NCBI RefSeq assembly: GCF_018294505.1
Contig: NC_057803.1
Location: forward strand, 688,356,678-688,420,677
Direction of reading: 5' to 3'
DNA: 64,000 bases
DNA from: Triticum aestivum
Lineage: Eukaryota > Streptophyta > Magnoliopsida > Poales > Poaceae
The notes beneath the pieces were generated by a model that saw only the letters and a list, made by a program, of their open reading frames with translations, searched no databases and was not told the origin of the DNA. Each line of letters begins with the position of its first letter. The first letter of the stretch is position 1. Both the position numbers and the translations under genes were made by a program. Of the stretch, positions 37,300 to 48,811 are shown piece by piece.

Positions 37300-38068
37300 A
37301 TGCCTTTTCCTCCTAAACCATCCAAGAGAAAAGGATGATGAGGATTTTGAGCGCTTTGCTGAAATGATTAGGCCTATCTTTTTGCGTATGAGATTAACTG
37401 ATGTGCTCAAAACAAATCCTTATGCTAAATATATGAAGGATATCATTACTAATAAAATAAAGATACCGGAAGATGAAATTTCCCCCATGCTTGCTAATTA
37501 TACTTTTAAGGGTGGAATACCAAAGAAACTTGGAGACCCCAGAGTACCTACTATACCTTCCTCCATTAAAAAGAATTATATTAAAACTGCTTTATGTGAT
37601 CTTGGAGCCGGTGTTAGTGTTATGCCTCTCTCTTTATATCATAGACTTGACTTGAATAAGCTGACACCTACTGAAATATCTTTGCAAATGGCTGATAAAT
37701 CAACTGTTATACCTGTCGGTATTTGTGAGGATGTGCCTATTGTGGTTGCAAACGTTACTATTTTAACGAATTTTGTTATACTTGATATTCCCGAGGATGA
37801 TAGTATGTCTATTATTCTTGGAAGACCTTTTCTTAATACTGCAGGGGCTGTTATTGATTGCAACAAAGGCAATGTCACTTTTCATGTTAATGGTAATGAG
37901 CATACGGTACACTTTCCGAGGAAACAACCTCAAGTTCATAGTATCAACTCTATTGGAAAAATTCCATCGATTATATTTGGAGGTTTTGAATTTCCTCTTC
38001 CTACTGTCAAGAAGAAATATGATATACTTATTATTGGGGATGTGCATATCCCCGTTGAGGTAACTTAG
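37300..38068 (+). pseudogene. Retropepsin-like protease of element D
   Basis: After the TAG and a one-base insertion near 37335, the frame resumes at DDEDFERFAEMIRPIFLRM. It shows the Athila/Tat-type protease core: CDLGAGVSVMPLSLYHRL, in which DLGA takes the place of the usual DTG/DSG, then MADKSTVIPVGI and IILGRPFLNTAGAVID. It ends at 38068 with no reverse transcriptase after it. The same order, gag then protease, is seen in full Gypsy elements of this group; here the polymerase part is gone. Confidence 0.8.
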
Positions 38069-38853
38069 TGCTATTCGAAATTTCTCCGGTTTCATGATTA
38101 TCGGAATGAGTTTGTTAACAAGACTTGATCAACCTTGTTAGTGGATTCTTTTTTATGAGCATGAGATGGATGGAACTAGAAGCACAATCTTCTGTACCCT
38201 CTCTATACTTTCTATTATTTATATTAAATAAAGTAAAAATAGTATTTTTCTGTCTGTTTCCTGACTTATCCGTGCAATATAAAAATATCCCAAAAATAAA
38301 AGTCATCAGAATGCCATGCCAATTTAATATGATTTTTTCGGGAATATTTGAGGATTTACTGTGCAAAAATTACCACGGGAGGAGCTGCCACCTGGCCACA
38401 AGGGTGGTGGGCGCCCCCCCCCCCTCTAGGGCGCGCCCCCTGCCTCGTGGGCCCACGGTGGCCCTCCTCCACTTATCCCAGCACCCATCTTCTTCCTCTA
38501 TCTCACACAAACCCGAAAAACAAACTCAAGCACGAGTTCCAACCACTTTTGCTGTGATTTTCGATCTCCTTGCTCAAAGCACCTCTCTCAAAACTGCTTG
38601 GGAAATTGTTCCTTGGTATGTGACTCCTCCATTGGTACAATTAGTTTTTGTTCTAGTGCTTTATTCTTTGCAAATTTGTGCTGCATAGATGACCATGTTC
38701 TTGAGCTTGCATGTCAAATTTATATGGTTCCAAGTAGTTCTAATGCTTGATATATGCTCTAGGCACTTGTAGGAGTAGTTGCTGTCAGTTTTATTGAAGT
38801 TTGTCCATTTTTGTTTGAAGTTACTAAAAATTTCAGATTGTTTCAGAAAAATA
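38069..38853 (+). other. Spacer of element D with an LTR-like GC hairpin
   Basis: No coding potential is seen. At 38379-38470 a GC-rich hairpin (GGAGGAGCTGCCACC ... GGTGGCCCTCCTCC outer arms; GGGCGCGCC-type core, CCTCGTGGGC) closely resembles the hairpin in the LTRs of A-D. An AT-rich segment with ATAAAAATA precedes it. A pyrimidine-rich TTTCAG lies just upstream of the next ORF (38831-38836). The layout suggests an internal promoter or splice-acceptor region for the second ORF, by inference only. Confidence 0.55.
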
Positions 38854-39816
38854 ATGAGGAGATATTTGAGGGGCTCATCGAGCCAAAGCTCGAAGGAAAA
38901 GGCACCGAAGCCTAAGTATAATTTACCGTGCACCGCGGATATTTGGGCGTGTGAATGGCCTTCTGAAGATTTCTTGAGAGCAGCCGGTATCTATGAAGAT
39001 TTTCATGAATTGGCTCACAATGCAGGCCTCACCGCTTTCCTTCACGACCAATGCGATCGGTATCTCTTGCTCACAAATACCTTTGTGCAAAACTTTCATT
39101 TTCATTCTAGGAACTCACCACCTACAGTGGAGTTTCATTTATATGATGAGCATAAGGAGATGTCACTTTATGATTTCTGTTGGATTAGTTTAGTCCCTTT
39201 TGAGGGCAAGACAGAAGAACCACATCATGACGATGTGGCTGGGTTTATTGATAATATCACTATAGGAGAAACCAGGAAGGTTTCCGATGCACGAATCACT
39301 AGCATACATTTTCCTGTTTTGCGTTACTTTGCATTATTTGCTAGTCGTTGTTTAATTGGACGCGGAAATTATGGAAATCTTAGTATCCCTGATTTAATTA
39401 TTCTGCTCCAAGGTTTATACAGTGATAACACTTTTAGTTTGGGCGGTATTATTGCTAGACGGTTAAATATGAACCGTACTAAGGGCCCCATCTTTGGAGG
39501 CATCTATGCCACACGCCTAGCCGCACATTTTAACATACCTAAGCATGCTGAGAAGGAAGAAAATGTGTTGCCCCGTGTTTATCTAGATCATAGAAGTATG
39601 GCGGCACATGATTTTATTGTTAAAAATAGGGCAGGGAAGCTTAAATATGAATTGTTCTTTAATAAACATCATCCTGAGACTATTACCTTGCCTGCTCCTT
39701 CCTTGTTTGATTTGACTGCAGGCACGTACCTTGTTCCGTTGACGGCTATTCACGCCTACCGGAACCCTGCACCAGTCGAGGAGCCAGAACAGGAACCACA
39801 AGATGAGCCTCCATGA
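38854..39816 (+). CDS. Athila ORF-1-type protein of element D, intact, 321 aa
   Basis: The frame is open from an upstream ATG at 38779. I choose 38854 (MRRYLRGSSSQSSKEKAPKP) because a basic, Ser-rich start is typical and the first 25 codons look like read-through of the TTTCAG region. The body (ADIWACEWPSEDFLRAAGIY, SLYDFCWISLVPFEGKTEE, ITSIHFPVLRYFALFASRCL, GPIFGGIYATRLAAHFNI) resembles the plant protein family called ATHILA ORF-1. It ends in a Pro/Glu-rich tail. Its role is unknown; in Athila-like elements it sits 3' of the gag/pol region and has been suggested to be env-like. No signal peptide or membrane segment is convincing here. A decayed homologue lies at 55951-56520. Confidence 0.7.
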   Translation: MRRYLRGSSSQSSKEKAPKPKYNLPCTADIWACEWPSEDFLRAAGIYEDFHELAHNAGLTAFLHDQCDRYLLLTNTFVQNFHFHSRNSPPTVEFHLYDEHKEMSLYDFCWISLVPFEGKTEEPHHDDVAGFIDNITIGETRKVSDARITSIHFPVLRYFALFASRCLIGRGNYGNLSIPDLIILLQGLYSDNTFSLGGIIARRLNMNRTKGPIFGGIYATRLAAHFNIPKHAEKEENVLPRVYLDHRSMAAHDFIVKNRAGKLKYELFFNKHHPETITLPAPSLFDLTAGTYLVPLTAIHAYRNPAPVEEPEQEPQDEPP

Positions 39817-42005
39817 CAATCTGTTTATTCTTGGGATCCAGAGATGGCTGTCAGCCAGTGGCAGTCAGAGTCTTCTTCTTCATCACAGTATGATCCCAAC
39901 TATTCCTCATCACAGTACGACCCCAACAACTATTATTATGGATATCCGCCAGGCCAGCCGTGGCCATAGACCAACTTAGGCCAAAAGCCTAAGCTTGGGG
40001 GAGTACGTATTTCTCACCGACATTACATTTATGTTCACACACACTCATTGCTAGATGTCGGTGCTCATACTTTTTCACTGTAATATCCATGCTAGTTTAT
40101 TTTCTTTTTCCTGCTTTCTTCTTGTGTGTTTGTTAAACCTTAAGAAAAACAAAAAAAAATAGTAGTAGTTTATTTCTCTGCTGTAGTAGTAATAATTAAA
40201 AAGAAAACCCAAAAATATTTCCCGTTCTTCTTTTGCTTGTTGGGAGCTTTCCCGTGTGAATAGTTTTATTTCTTTTCTTTTCTTTGGGAGTCAGTAGGAG
40301 AAGACCATAATTAAATTGTTGAAGAGGCTCTTATATGTTATTGTTGATTTAACCAAGAGCCCATATTGCCTTGTCTTCTCCTGTTTATTGAATGCTCGCA
40401 GATTCCAGCTTAGTTCAATGCACGTGCACTCTTATTATTATTCACACCGTTCGGTCGTGCAAGTGAAAGGCAATTATGATGATATATGATGGACTGACTA
40501 AGATGAGAAAAGCTGGTATGAACTCGACCTCTTTTGTTTTTGTAAATATGATGAGCCTGTCGTTCTTAATTCAGCTTATTATGAATAAACATGTTTGCAA
40601 TGACAATTAGAGATCATAGTTGCTTGTGCCATGCTTGATTAGCTATGAGTTATAATGATTTACCTTGTATGCCAACATGCTATTGAGATGATTATGATGT
40701 GGTATGATGGGGTGGTATCCTCTTTTGAATGATTTAAGTGACTTGACTTGCCACATGTTCACGCATGTAGTTGAAACAAATCAACATAGCCTTCACGATA
40801 TTTATGTTCATGGTGGATTATATCCTACTCATGCTTGCATCCAATGTTTATTAATTTTAATGCATGTACATGGCTGTTGTCGCTCTCCAGTTGGTCGCTT
40901 CCGAGTCTTTTGCTAGCCTTCACCTGTACTAAGCAGGAATACTGCTTGTGCATCCAATCCCTTAAAACCCCAAAGTTATTCCAGATGAGTCCACCATACC
41001 TACCTATATGCGGTATCTACCTGCCGTTCCAAGTAAATTTGTATGTGCCAAACTCTAAACCTGCAAATAAACATTCTGTTTTGTATGCTCGAATAGCTCA
41101 TGTATCAACAAAGGTTGTCCTTATCTTCCGTGTTAGGCGGGTTATTCTCAAGATGAGTGGACTCCGCTCCTCACTCACGAGAAAATGGCTAGTCACCGGG
41201 ATGCCCAGCCCCATGCTTTATGCAAACTAAATCAAAATTAATTGCAAAAAAAAACTCCCCCTGGGACCTGATGTATGTTGGAGGCACTCGTTGTTTCGAG
41301 CAAGCCATGAATTGATGCTTGTTGGTGGAGGGGGAGTATAAACTTTACCATTCTGTTTGGGAACCGCCTATAATGTGTTTAGCATGGAAGATATCGCCTT
41401 CTCTTAGTTGTTATGTTGACAATAAAAGTATACCGCTCAAAATACAATTTATCTCTATTTCAAAACCGAGCTCTGGCACCTCTACAAATCCCTGCTTCCC
41501 TCTGCGAAGGGCCTATCCATTTACTTTTGTGTTGAGTCATCACCCTCTTATTAAAAGCACTAGCTGGAGAGCGCAGCCGTCATTTGCATTCATCATTGTT
41601 AATTTATATTGGGTATGACTATGATTGGATCTCTTTTACCATGAATTACAATGTCTAGTCAGTCCTTCATCTTTAAAGGTGCTCTGCATTTATGTTTTGC
41701 GGTCTCAGAAAGGGCTAGCGAGATACCATCTTGTTATATCATATTATGATTATTTTGAGAAAGTGTTGTCATCCGAGATTTATTATTATGGCTTGCTAGT
41801 TGATTATGCTATTGATACGAGTAATTGTGAGACCTGAGAATTATTACAAATGTGGTTAGTTATGATCTATGCTGAAAACTTGAATGCTTGCTTGACATAT
41901 TTACAAAAACAAGAGCAAACAGAGTTTGTAAAAGTTTTTCTTTCTTTCTTTCAGTTTGTCAACTGAATTGCTTGAGGACAAGCAAGGGTTTAAGCTTGGG
42001 GGAGT
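39817..42005 (+). other. Non-coding 3' region of element D with polypurine tract
   Basis: About 2.2 kb without credible genes. The polypurine tract AAGCTTGGGGGAG (41992-42004) precedes the 3' LTR. The same 13 bases also occur at 39991-40003 and inside gag at 36098-36110. Poly-A/T tracts lie at 40148-40205. Confidence 0.7.
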
Positions 42006-43426
42006 TGATACGTCTCCGTCGTATCTACTTTTCCAAACACTTTTGCCCTTGTTTCGGACTCTAACTTGTATGATTTGAATGGAACTAATCCGGACTGACG
42101 TTGTTTTCAGCAGAATTACCATGGTGTTGTTTTATGTGCAGAAAACAAATATTCTCGGAATGACCTGAAACTCCACGGAACATCTTAGAAAAAACAATAG
42201 AAAAATCCTCGCCAAAGATGAAGACCAGGGGGCCCACACCCTTCTCACGAGGGTGGGGGGCGCCCCCCCCCTAGGGAGCGCCCCCCTACCTCGTGGGCCC
42301 CCTAGAAACCCTCCGACGCCAACTCCAACTCTATATATTTGCTTTCGGAGAGAAAAAAATCAGAGAGAAGAAATCATCGCGTTTTACGATACGGAGCCGC
42401 CGCCAAGCCCTAAAACCTCTCGGGAGGGCTGATCTGGAGTCCGTTCGAGGCTCCGGAGAGGGGGATATGTCGTCGTCGTCATCATCAACCATCCTCCATC
42501 ACCAATTTCATGATGCTCACTGCCGTGCGTGAGTAATTCCATCGTAGGCTTGCTGGACGGTGATGGGTTGGATGAGATTTATCATGTAATCGAGTTAGTT
42601 TTGTTAGGGTTTGATCCCTAGTATCCATTATGTTCTGAGATTGATGTTGCTATGACTTTGCTATGCTTAATGCTTGTCACTAGGGCCCAAGTGCCATGAT
42701 TTCAGATCTGAACCTATTATGTTTTCATGAATATATGTGAGTTCTTGATCCGATCTTGCAAGTCTATAGTCACCTACTATGTGTTATGATCCGGCAACCA
42801 CGAAGTGACAATAATCGGGACCACTCCCGGTGATGACCATAGTTTGAGGAGTTCATGTATTCACTATGTGCTAATGCTTTGTTCCGGTTCTCTATTAAAA
42901 GGAGGCCTTAATATCCCTTAGTTTCCAATAGGACCACTCTGCCACGGGAGGGTAGGACAAAAGATGTCATGCAAGTTCTTTTCCATAAGCACGTATGACT
43001 ATATACGGAATACATGCCTACATTACATTGGCGAATTGGAGCTAGTTCTGTGTCACCCTATGTTATGACTGTTACATGATGAACCGCATCCGGCATAATT
43101 ATCCATCACTGATCCGGTGCCTACGACTTTCCCATATACTGGTTCTCGCTTATTTACTTTTCTGCTGCTACTGTTACAATCACTACAAAATACCAAAAAC
43201 ATTACTTTTGCTGTCTTTACTTTTGTTGCTGCTACCATCACTATCATATTACTTTGCTACTAAACACTTTGCTGCAGATACTAAGTTTCCAGGTGTGGTT
43301 GAATTGACAACTCAGCTGCTAATACTCGAGAATATTCTTTGGCTCCCCTTGTGTCGAATCAATAAATTTGGGTTGAATACTCTACCCTCGAAAGTTGTTG
43401 CGATCCCCTATACTTGTGGGTTATCA
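42006..43426 (+). repeat. 3' LTR of element D (1421 bp)
   Basis: Starts TGATACGTCTCCGTCG after the polypurine tract and ends GTGGGTTATCA, followed by the GTTTT duplication. GC-rich hairpin at 42228-42302. It is free of the E insertion, so it shows what the 5' LTR looked like before E arrived. Confidence 0.92.
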
Positions 43427-46400
43427 GTTTTATGCTTTTAATTAGTGTTTGTGCCAAGTAGAACCTTTGGGAAGACTTGGGGAAAGTCTTGTTGATCATG
43501 CTGTCAAAAACAGAAACTTTAGCGCTCACGAGAATTGCTGCCATTTTTATTTGGAGAGTGCTATTTAGTTAATTCTTTTTGAAGATGATTAATAAATAAA
43601 TTCCTCAGGTCCAGAAATTTATTTGAGAATTTTATGTGTTCCAGAAGTATATGTTTGATCCAGATTACTACAGACTGTTCTGTTTTTGACAGATTCTGTT
43701 TTTCATGTGTTGTTTACTTATTTTGATGAATCTATGGCTAGTAAAATAGTTTATAAACCATAGAGAAGTTGGAATACAGTATGTTTAACACCAATATAAA
43801 TAAAGAATGAGTTCATTACAGTACCTTGAAGTGGTGATTTATTTTTCTTATACTAACGGAGCTTACGAGTTTTCTGTTAAGTTTTGTGTAGTGAAGTTTT
43901 CAAGTTTTGGGTAAGGATTCGATGGACTATGGAATAAGGAGTGGCAAGAGCCTAAGCTTGGGGATGCCCGAAGCACCCCAAGGTAATATTCAAGGACAAC
44001 CAAAAGCCTAAGCTTGTGGATGCCCCGGAAGGCATCCCCTCTTTCGTCTTCGTTCATCAGTAACTTTACTTGGAGCTATGTTTTTATTCACCACATGATA
44101 TGTGTTTTGCTTGGAGCATCAATTTATTTTGTTAGGATTTGCTTGCTGTTATTTAGAACAATGTTTTGCATCTTTTACTTCAATAAAAGTGGCATTGATA
44201 GCCATTACTATGCCTATGTTACAAGTATACATGTTGCTGTTTGAAAACAGAAAGTTAACCGCTGTTGCAATAATTCCCTAGAAAAGTCAGAATGTGATAA
44301 AATGTTGAAACCTTTTGCATCTTAAGCTCTGATAAATTTACTACAGTGGGAATTTTCTTTCATAATTTTTGGAGCTAGGGAAGTATGGATGTTGCAGCAT
44401 TCTTTACAGACTATCCTGTTTAGGCAGATTGCTGTTATGTTTGCATTGTTTGCATATTGTTGCTTCTTTAATGATTCTATTTGAGGATAGGACTATTAAA
44501 TATGCAGAGGCATTTAGTATGCAATGTTGAATAATAACTTTAGTGATTTGCTATAGTAGAGTATGATAAGGTTTTGGCAATGGTTTATACTAACTTATCT
44601 CACGAGTCCTTGTTGAGTTTTGTGTGGATGAAGCTTTTGAGATTTAGGGAGGCCGTGATATGAGAGGAATTAAGGAGATACAAAAGCTAAATCTTGGGGA
44701 TGCCCAAGGCACCCCAAGATAATATTTCAAGAAGTCTCAAGAATTATCGGTTAGTGTCGGTTGATCCTAAGTTTTTGCTTCTTCACATGATGTTTGCTAT
44801 TCTTAGATGTCATTTTATTTTGCTTTGCTTGCTGTTTGAATAGAGTACCAAGATCTGAAATTATTAAATGTTAGAGAGTCTTCACATAGTTGCATAATTA
44901 TTCAACTACTCATTGATCTTCACTTATATCTTTCGGAGTAGTTTGTCATTTGCTCTAGTGCTTCACTTATATCTTTTAGAGCATGGTGGTAGTTTTATTT
45001 TGAAGAAATAGATGAACTCTCATGCTTCACTTATATTATTTTGAGAGTCTTAAATAGCATGGTAATTTGCTTAAAATCTTAATGTGCTAGGTATTCAAGA
45101 ATAATAAAATTCTCTTATGAGTGTGTTGAATACTATGAGAAGTTTGATACTTGATGATTGTTTTGAGATATGGAGATGGTGATATTAGAGTCATGCTAGT
45201 TGAGTGGTTATGAATTTGATGAATACTTGTGTTGAAGTTTGTGATTCCTGTAGCATGCACGTATGGTGAACCGTTATGTGACGAAGTCGGAGCATGATTT
45301 ATTTATTGATTGCCTTCCTTATGAGTGGCGGTCGGGGACGAGCGATGGTCTTTTCCTACCAATCTATCCCCCTAGGAGCATGCGCGTAGTACTTTGTTTC
45401 GATAACTAATAGATTTTTGCAATAAGTATGTGAGTTCTTTATGACTAATGTTGAGTCCATGGATTATACGCACTCTCACCCTTCCACCTTTGCTAGCCTC
45501 TCTAGTACCGCGCAACTTTCGCCGGTACCATAAACCCACCATATACCTTCCTCAAAACAGCCACCATACCTACCTATTATGGCATTTTCATAGCCATTCC
45601 GAGATATATTGCCATGCAACTTTCCACCGTTCCGTTTATTATGACACATTCATCATTGTCATATTGCTTAGCATGATCATGTAGTTGACATAGTATTTGT
45701 GGCAAAGCCACCGTTCATAATTCTTTCATACATGTCACTCTTGATTCATTGCACATCTACACCGCCGGAGGCATTCATATAGAGTCATACTTTGTTCTAG
45801 TATCGAGTTGTAATCATTGAGTTGTAAATAAATAGAAGTGTGATGATCATCATTAATAGAGCATTGTCCCAAATAAAAAAAGGCCAAAAAAGGCCAAAAA
45901 AGATAAAGGCCATAAAAAAGGAGAAAGGACAAATAAAAAAATAAAATAAAAAGGGGCAATGCTACTATCCTTTTCCCACACTTGTGCTTCAAAGTAGCAC
46001 CATGATCTTCATGATAGAGAGTCTCCTATGTTGTCACTTTCATATACTAGTGGGAATTTTCATACACTTGGCTTGTATATTCCAATGATGGGCTTCCTCA
46101 AAATGCCCTAGGTCTTCGTGATCAAGCGAGTTGGATGCACACCCACTAGTTTCTTTTGTTGAGCTTTCATACATGTATAGCTCTAGTGCATCCATTGCAT
46201 GGCAATCCCTAGTCACTCACATTGATATCTATTGATGGGCATCTCCATAGCCCGTTGATACGCCTAGTTGATGTGATATTATCTTCTCCTTTTTGTCTTC
46301 TCCACAACCACCATTCTATTCCACCTATAGTGCTATGTCCATGGCTCACGCTCATGTATTGCGTGAAGATTGAAAAAGTTTGAGAACACCAAAAGTATGA

Positions 46401-46883
46401 AACAATTGCTTGGCTTGTCATCGGGGTTGTGCATGATTTAAATATTTTGTGTGGTGAAGATGGAGCATAGCCAGACTATATGATTTTGTAGGGATAGCTT
46501 TCTTTGGCCATGTGATTTTGAGAAGACATGATTGCTTAGTTAGTATGCTTGAAGTATTATTATTTCTATGTCAATATGAACTTTTGTCTTGAATCTTATG
46601 GATCTAAATATTCATACCACAATTAAGAAGAATTACATTGAAACTATGCCAACTAGCATTCCACATCAATTTTTTTTATCATTTACCTACTCGAGGACGA
46701 GCAGGAATTAAGCTTGGGGATGCTTGATACGTCTCCAACGTATCTATAATTTTTGATTGCTCCATGCTATATTATCTACTGTTTTGGGCAATATTGGGCT
46801 TTACTATCCACTTTTATATTACTTTTGGGACTAACCTATTAACCGGAGGCCCAGCCCAAATTTGCTATTTTATGCCTATTTCA
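43427..46883 (+). mobile_element. Element C, segment 2 (non-coding 3' region, polypurine tract, short 3' LTR)
   Basis: Continuation of C after D. It contains no credible gene. A polypurine-like motif occurs at 43954-43967 and with one change at 44007, and again as ATCTTGGGGATGCCC near 44691. A purine tract with repeated AAAAAAGGCC is at 45875-45955. The functional tract (46711-46724) precedes the 3' LTR at 46725. The order matches element A's 14633-17640 in mirror image. Confidence 0.8.
46725..46883 (+). repeat. Aberrantly short 3' LTR of element C (159 bp)
   Basis: Begins TGATACGTCTCCAACG like the 5' LTR and stays alignable to it until ...GCCTATTTCA, which corresponds to 28405 in the 5' LTR. 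There it stops, after a CA dinucleotide, and host Fatima sequence follows, starting with GGCAC. About 1.5 kb of LTR is missing. Confidence 0.85.
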
Positions 46884-47278
46884 GGCACCTCCGCACTCCA
46901 CTTGCTGGCCGACCACCATCTTCGGTTTGACATTGAAGGTCTTCAGCCATAGGCCGAAATGGGGCTTGATGCGGAGGAAGGCCTCGCACATGACGATAAA
47001 CGCCGAGATGTTGAGGATGAAATTGGGGGCCAGATCATGAAAATCAAGCCCGTAGTAGAACATGAGCCCGCGGACAAACGGGTGGAGAGGAAATCCCAGT
47101 CCGCGGACGAAGTGGGTAAGAAAAATACCCTCTCATGGGGTTCGGGCGTAGGGATGATCTTCCCTAGATCTGGCAGTCGGTGCGTGATATCTGTGGCCAG
47201 ATATCCGGCTTCCCGTAACTTTGTGATGTTCTCCTCCGTGACGGAGGATACCATCCACTTGCCTCCCGCTCCGGACAT
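46884..47278 (-). pseudogene. Antisense Fatima-1 gene, first exon
   Basis: Starts at 47278 (MSGAGGKWMVSSVTEENITK) and continues LRIKPHFGLWLKTFNVKPKM ... VECGGA, which joins in frame to MVGKM at 28246 once element C is removed. A one-base loss in a T-run near 47125 shifts the frame between HERVFFLP and THFVRGLGF-type sequence. Together with 25583-28251 it forms the N-terminal domain of the plant putative gypsy-type transposon protein. Function unknown. Confidence 0.7.
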
Positions 47279-47391
47279 GCTTGGAGTGGTTTGAGAAGAA
47301 AGACGTGAACTTGGGCGCTGGAGCTCGAGTGTGCGAGAGTGGGTAAGCAAGGAGGAAGAAGGCATGGGTGAAAAGAGTGAATCCTAATCCC

Positions 47392-47397
47392 TTTATA
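47392..47397 (-). promoter_or_regulatory. Putative TATA box of the antisense Fatima gene
   Basis: The minus strand reads CCTTATAAAGGG, with TATAAA about 114 bases upstream of the ATG at 47278, a normal distance for a plant promoter. It lies in Fatima internal sequence, not in the LTR, so the antisense gene seems to have its own promoter. Confidence 0.5.
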
Positions 47398-47833
47398 AGG
47401 GCGAAAGAGGCGATGCACCTCCGCACTTGCCTGGCAAAATCGCTTATTCCCCAAACACCGTAATTGATGGCGCGGTTGGGTTACCCACGTCCATATTGAT
47501 GAGAATCCCGTAATAAAGGGAACATGATCTCTGCTTTGACAAGACGTGTCAAGAAAACCGCCTCGCGATATGTGCGGTGCTGGTTGACAAAAATGGTTCG
47601 AGTAATGACCAGGGCATGACGTGATGTCATGCTGTCAAAACGTGTTAGCAGATTAGATTTGTGGAAATATTATTCTCTCTACGGTGGTATGTGGAACTTG
47701 TTTTGCAGAGCCGGACACTATCCTTGTGTTCAAAATCTTCTATGGAGTATTCGGAGGAGGAACCCGCCTTGCAATGCCGAAGACAAAACTGTGCGCCGGA
47801 CTCATCGTCATTGAAGCCTGGTTCAGGGGCTAC

Positions 47834-48304
47834 TGAGGGAGTCCTGGATTAGGGGGTATCCGGACAGCCGGACTATATCCTTTGGCCGGACAGTTGGACT
47901 ATGAAGATACAAGATTGAAGACTTCGTCCCGTGTCCGGATGGGACTCTCCTTGGCGTGGAAGGCAAGCTAGGCAATACAGATATGTAGATCTCCTCCCTT
48001 GTAACCGACTCTGCGTAACCCTAGCCCCCTCCGGTGTCTATATAAACTGGAGGGGTTAGTCCGTAGGACAATGTACAATCATACCATAGGCTAGCTTCTA
48101 GGGTTTAGCCTCTACGATCTCGTGGTAGATCAACTCTTGTAATACTTATATCATCAAGAACAATCAAGCAGGACATAGGGTATTACCTCCATCAAGAGGG
48201 CCCGAACCTGGGTAAACATCATGTCCCCTGCCTCCTGTTACCATCCGCCTTAGACGCACAGTTCGGGACCCCCTACCCGAGATCCGCCGGTTTTGACACC
48301 AACA
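47834..48304 (+). repeat. Fatima-1 3' LTR (471 bp)
   Basis: TGAGGGAGTCCTGG to TTTTGACACCAACA; the last CG pair of the 5' LTR (ACCGACA) has become CA here. TATA box at 48037-48046. Confidence 0.92.
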
Positions 48305-48811
48305 ACCGGGATGATGAAGATGGCCACCGGAGAAGGATCCCCCCTCCAGCAGGGTGCCGGAACGGGTCTAGATTGGCTTTTGGTGGCTACGTAGGCTTCT
48401 GGCGGCGGAAGTCCCGATCTATTGTGCTCCCGATCGTTTTAGGGTATATGGGTATATATAAGAGAAAGAAGTACGTCGGGGGAGCCACGAGGGGCCCACG
48501 AGGGTGGAGGGCACGCCCCCTACCTCGTGGCTCCCTCGTTTCTTTCCTGATGTGCACTCCAAGTCTATCAGGTTGCTTTCCTTCCAAAAATAACTTCTCC
48601 AGAAGGTTTCATTCCGTTTTGACTCCGTTTGATATTCCTTTTCTTCGAAACACCGAAACAAGAGAAAAACAGGAACTGGCACTGGGCTCTGGGTCAATAG
48701 GTTAGTCCCAAAAATAATATAAAAGTGGATAATAAAGCCCAATAATGTCCAAAATAGAAGATAATATAGCATGGAGCAATCAAAAATTATAGATACGTTG
48801 GAGACGTATCA
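48305..48811 (-). repeat. 5' LTR of element A, proximal part (507 bp)
   Basis: Continues the LTR interrupted at 20547, after the duplicated ACCGG. It ends at 48811 with the LTR start (minus strand TGATACGTCTCCAACG). The adjacent GGGAC (48812-48816) should be A's target duplication, to be matched left of the window. Confidence 0.87.

Larger units (their letters stand above)
30938..43426 (+). mobile_element. Element D, WHAM-like Gypsy element with solo LTR E nested in its 5' LTR
   Basis: Plus-strand element with both LTRs (30938-32101 plus 34922-35175; 42006-43426), primer-binding site, gag and protease remnants, an Athila-type second ORF, a polypurine tract and perfect GTTTT target duplications (30933-30937, 43427-43431). 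It lies within element C. The LTR start TGATACGTCTCCGTCGTATC and end ...GTGGGTTATCA match the WHAM group. Reverse transcriptase, RNase H and integrase are missing between protease and the second ORF. The LTRs are near-identical over long stretches, with a few percent difference near their start, mainly transitions; this fits recent insertion. Confidence 0.87.
46884..48304 (+). mobile_element. Fatima-1, segment 2 (5' end of antisense gene, 3' LTR)
   Basis: Continuation after element C: the first exon and promoter of the antisense gene, about 430 bp of further spacer, a polypurine-like GTTCAGGGGCTAC and the 3' LTR (47834-48304), then the second ACCGG. Confidence 0.88.
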
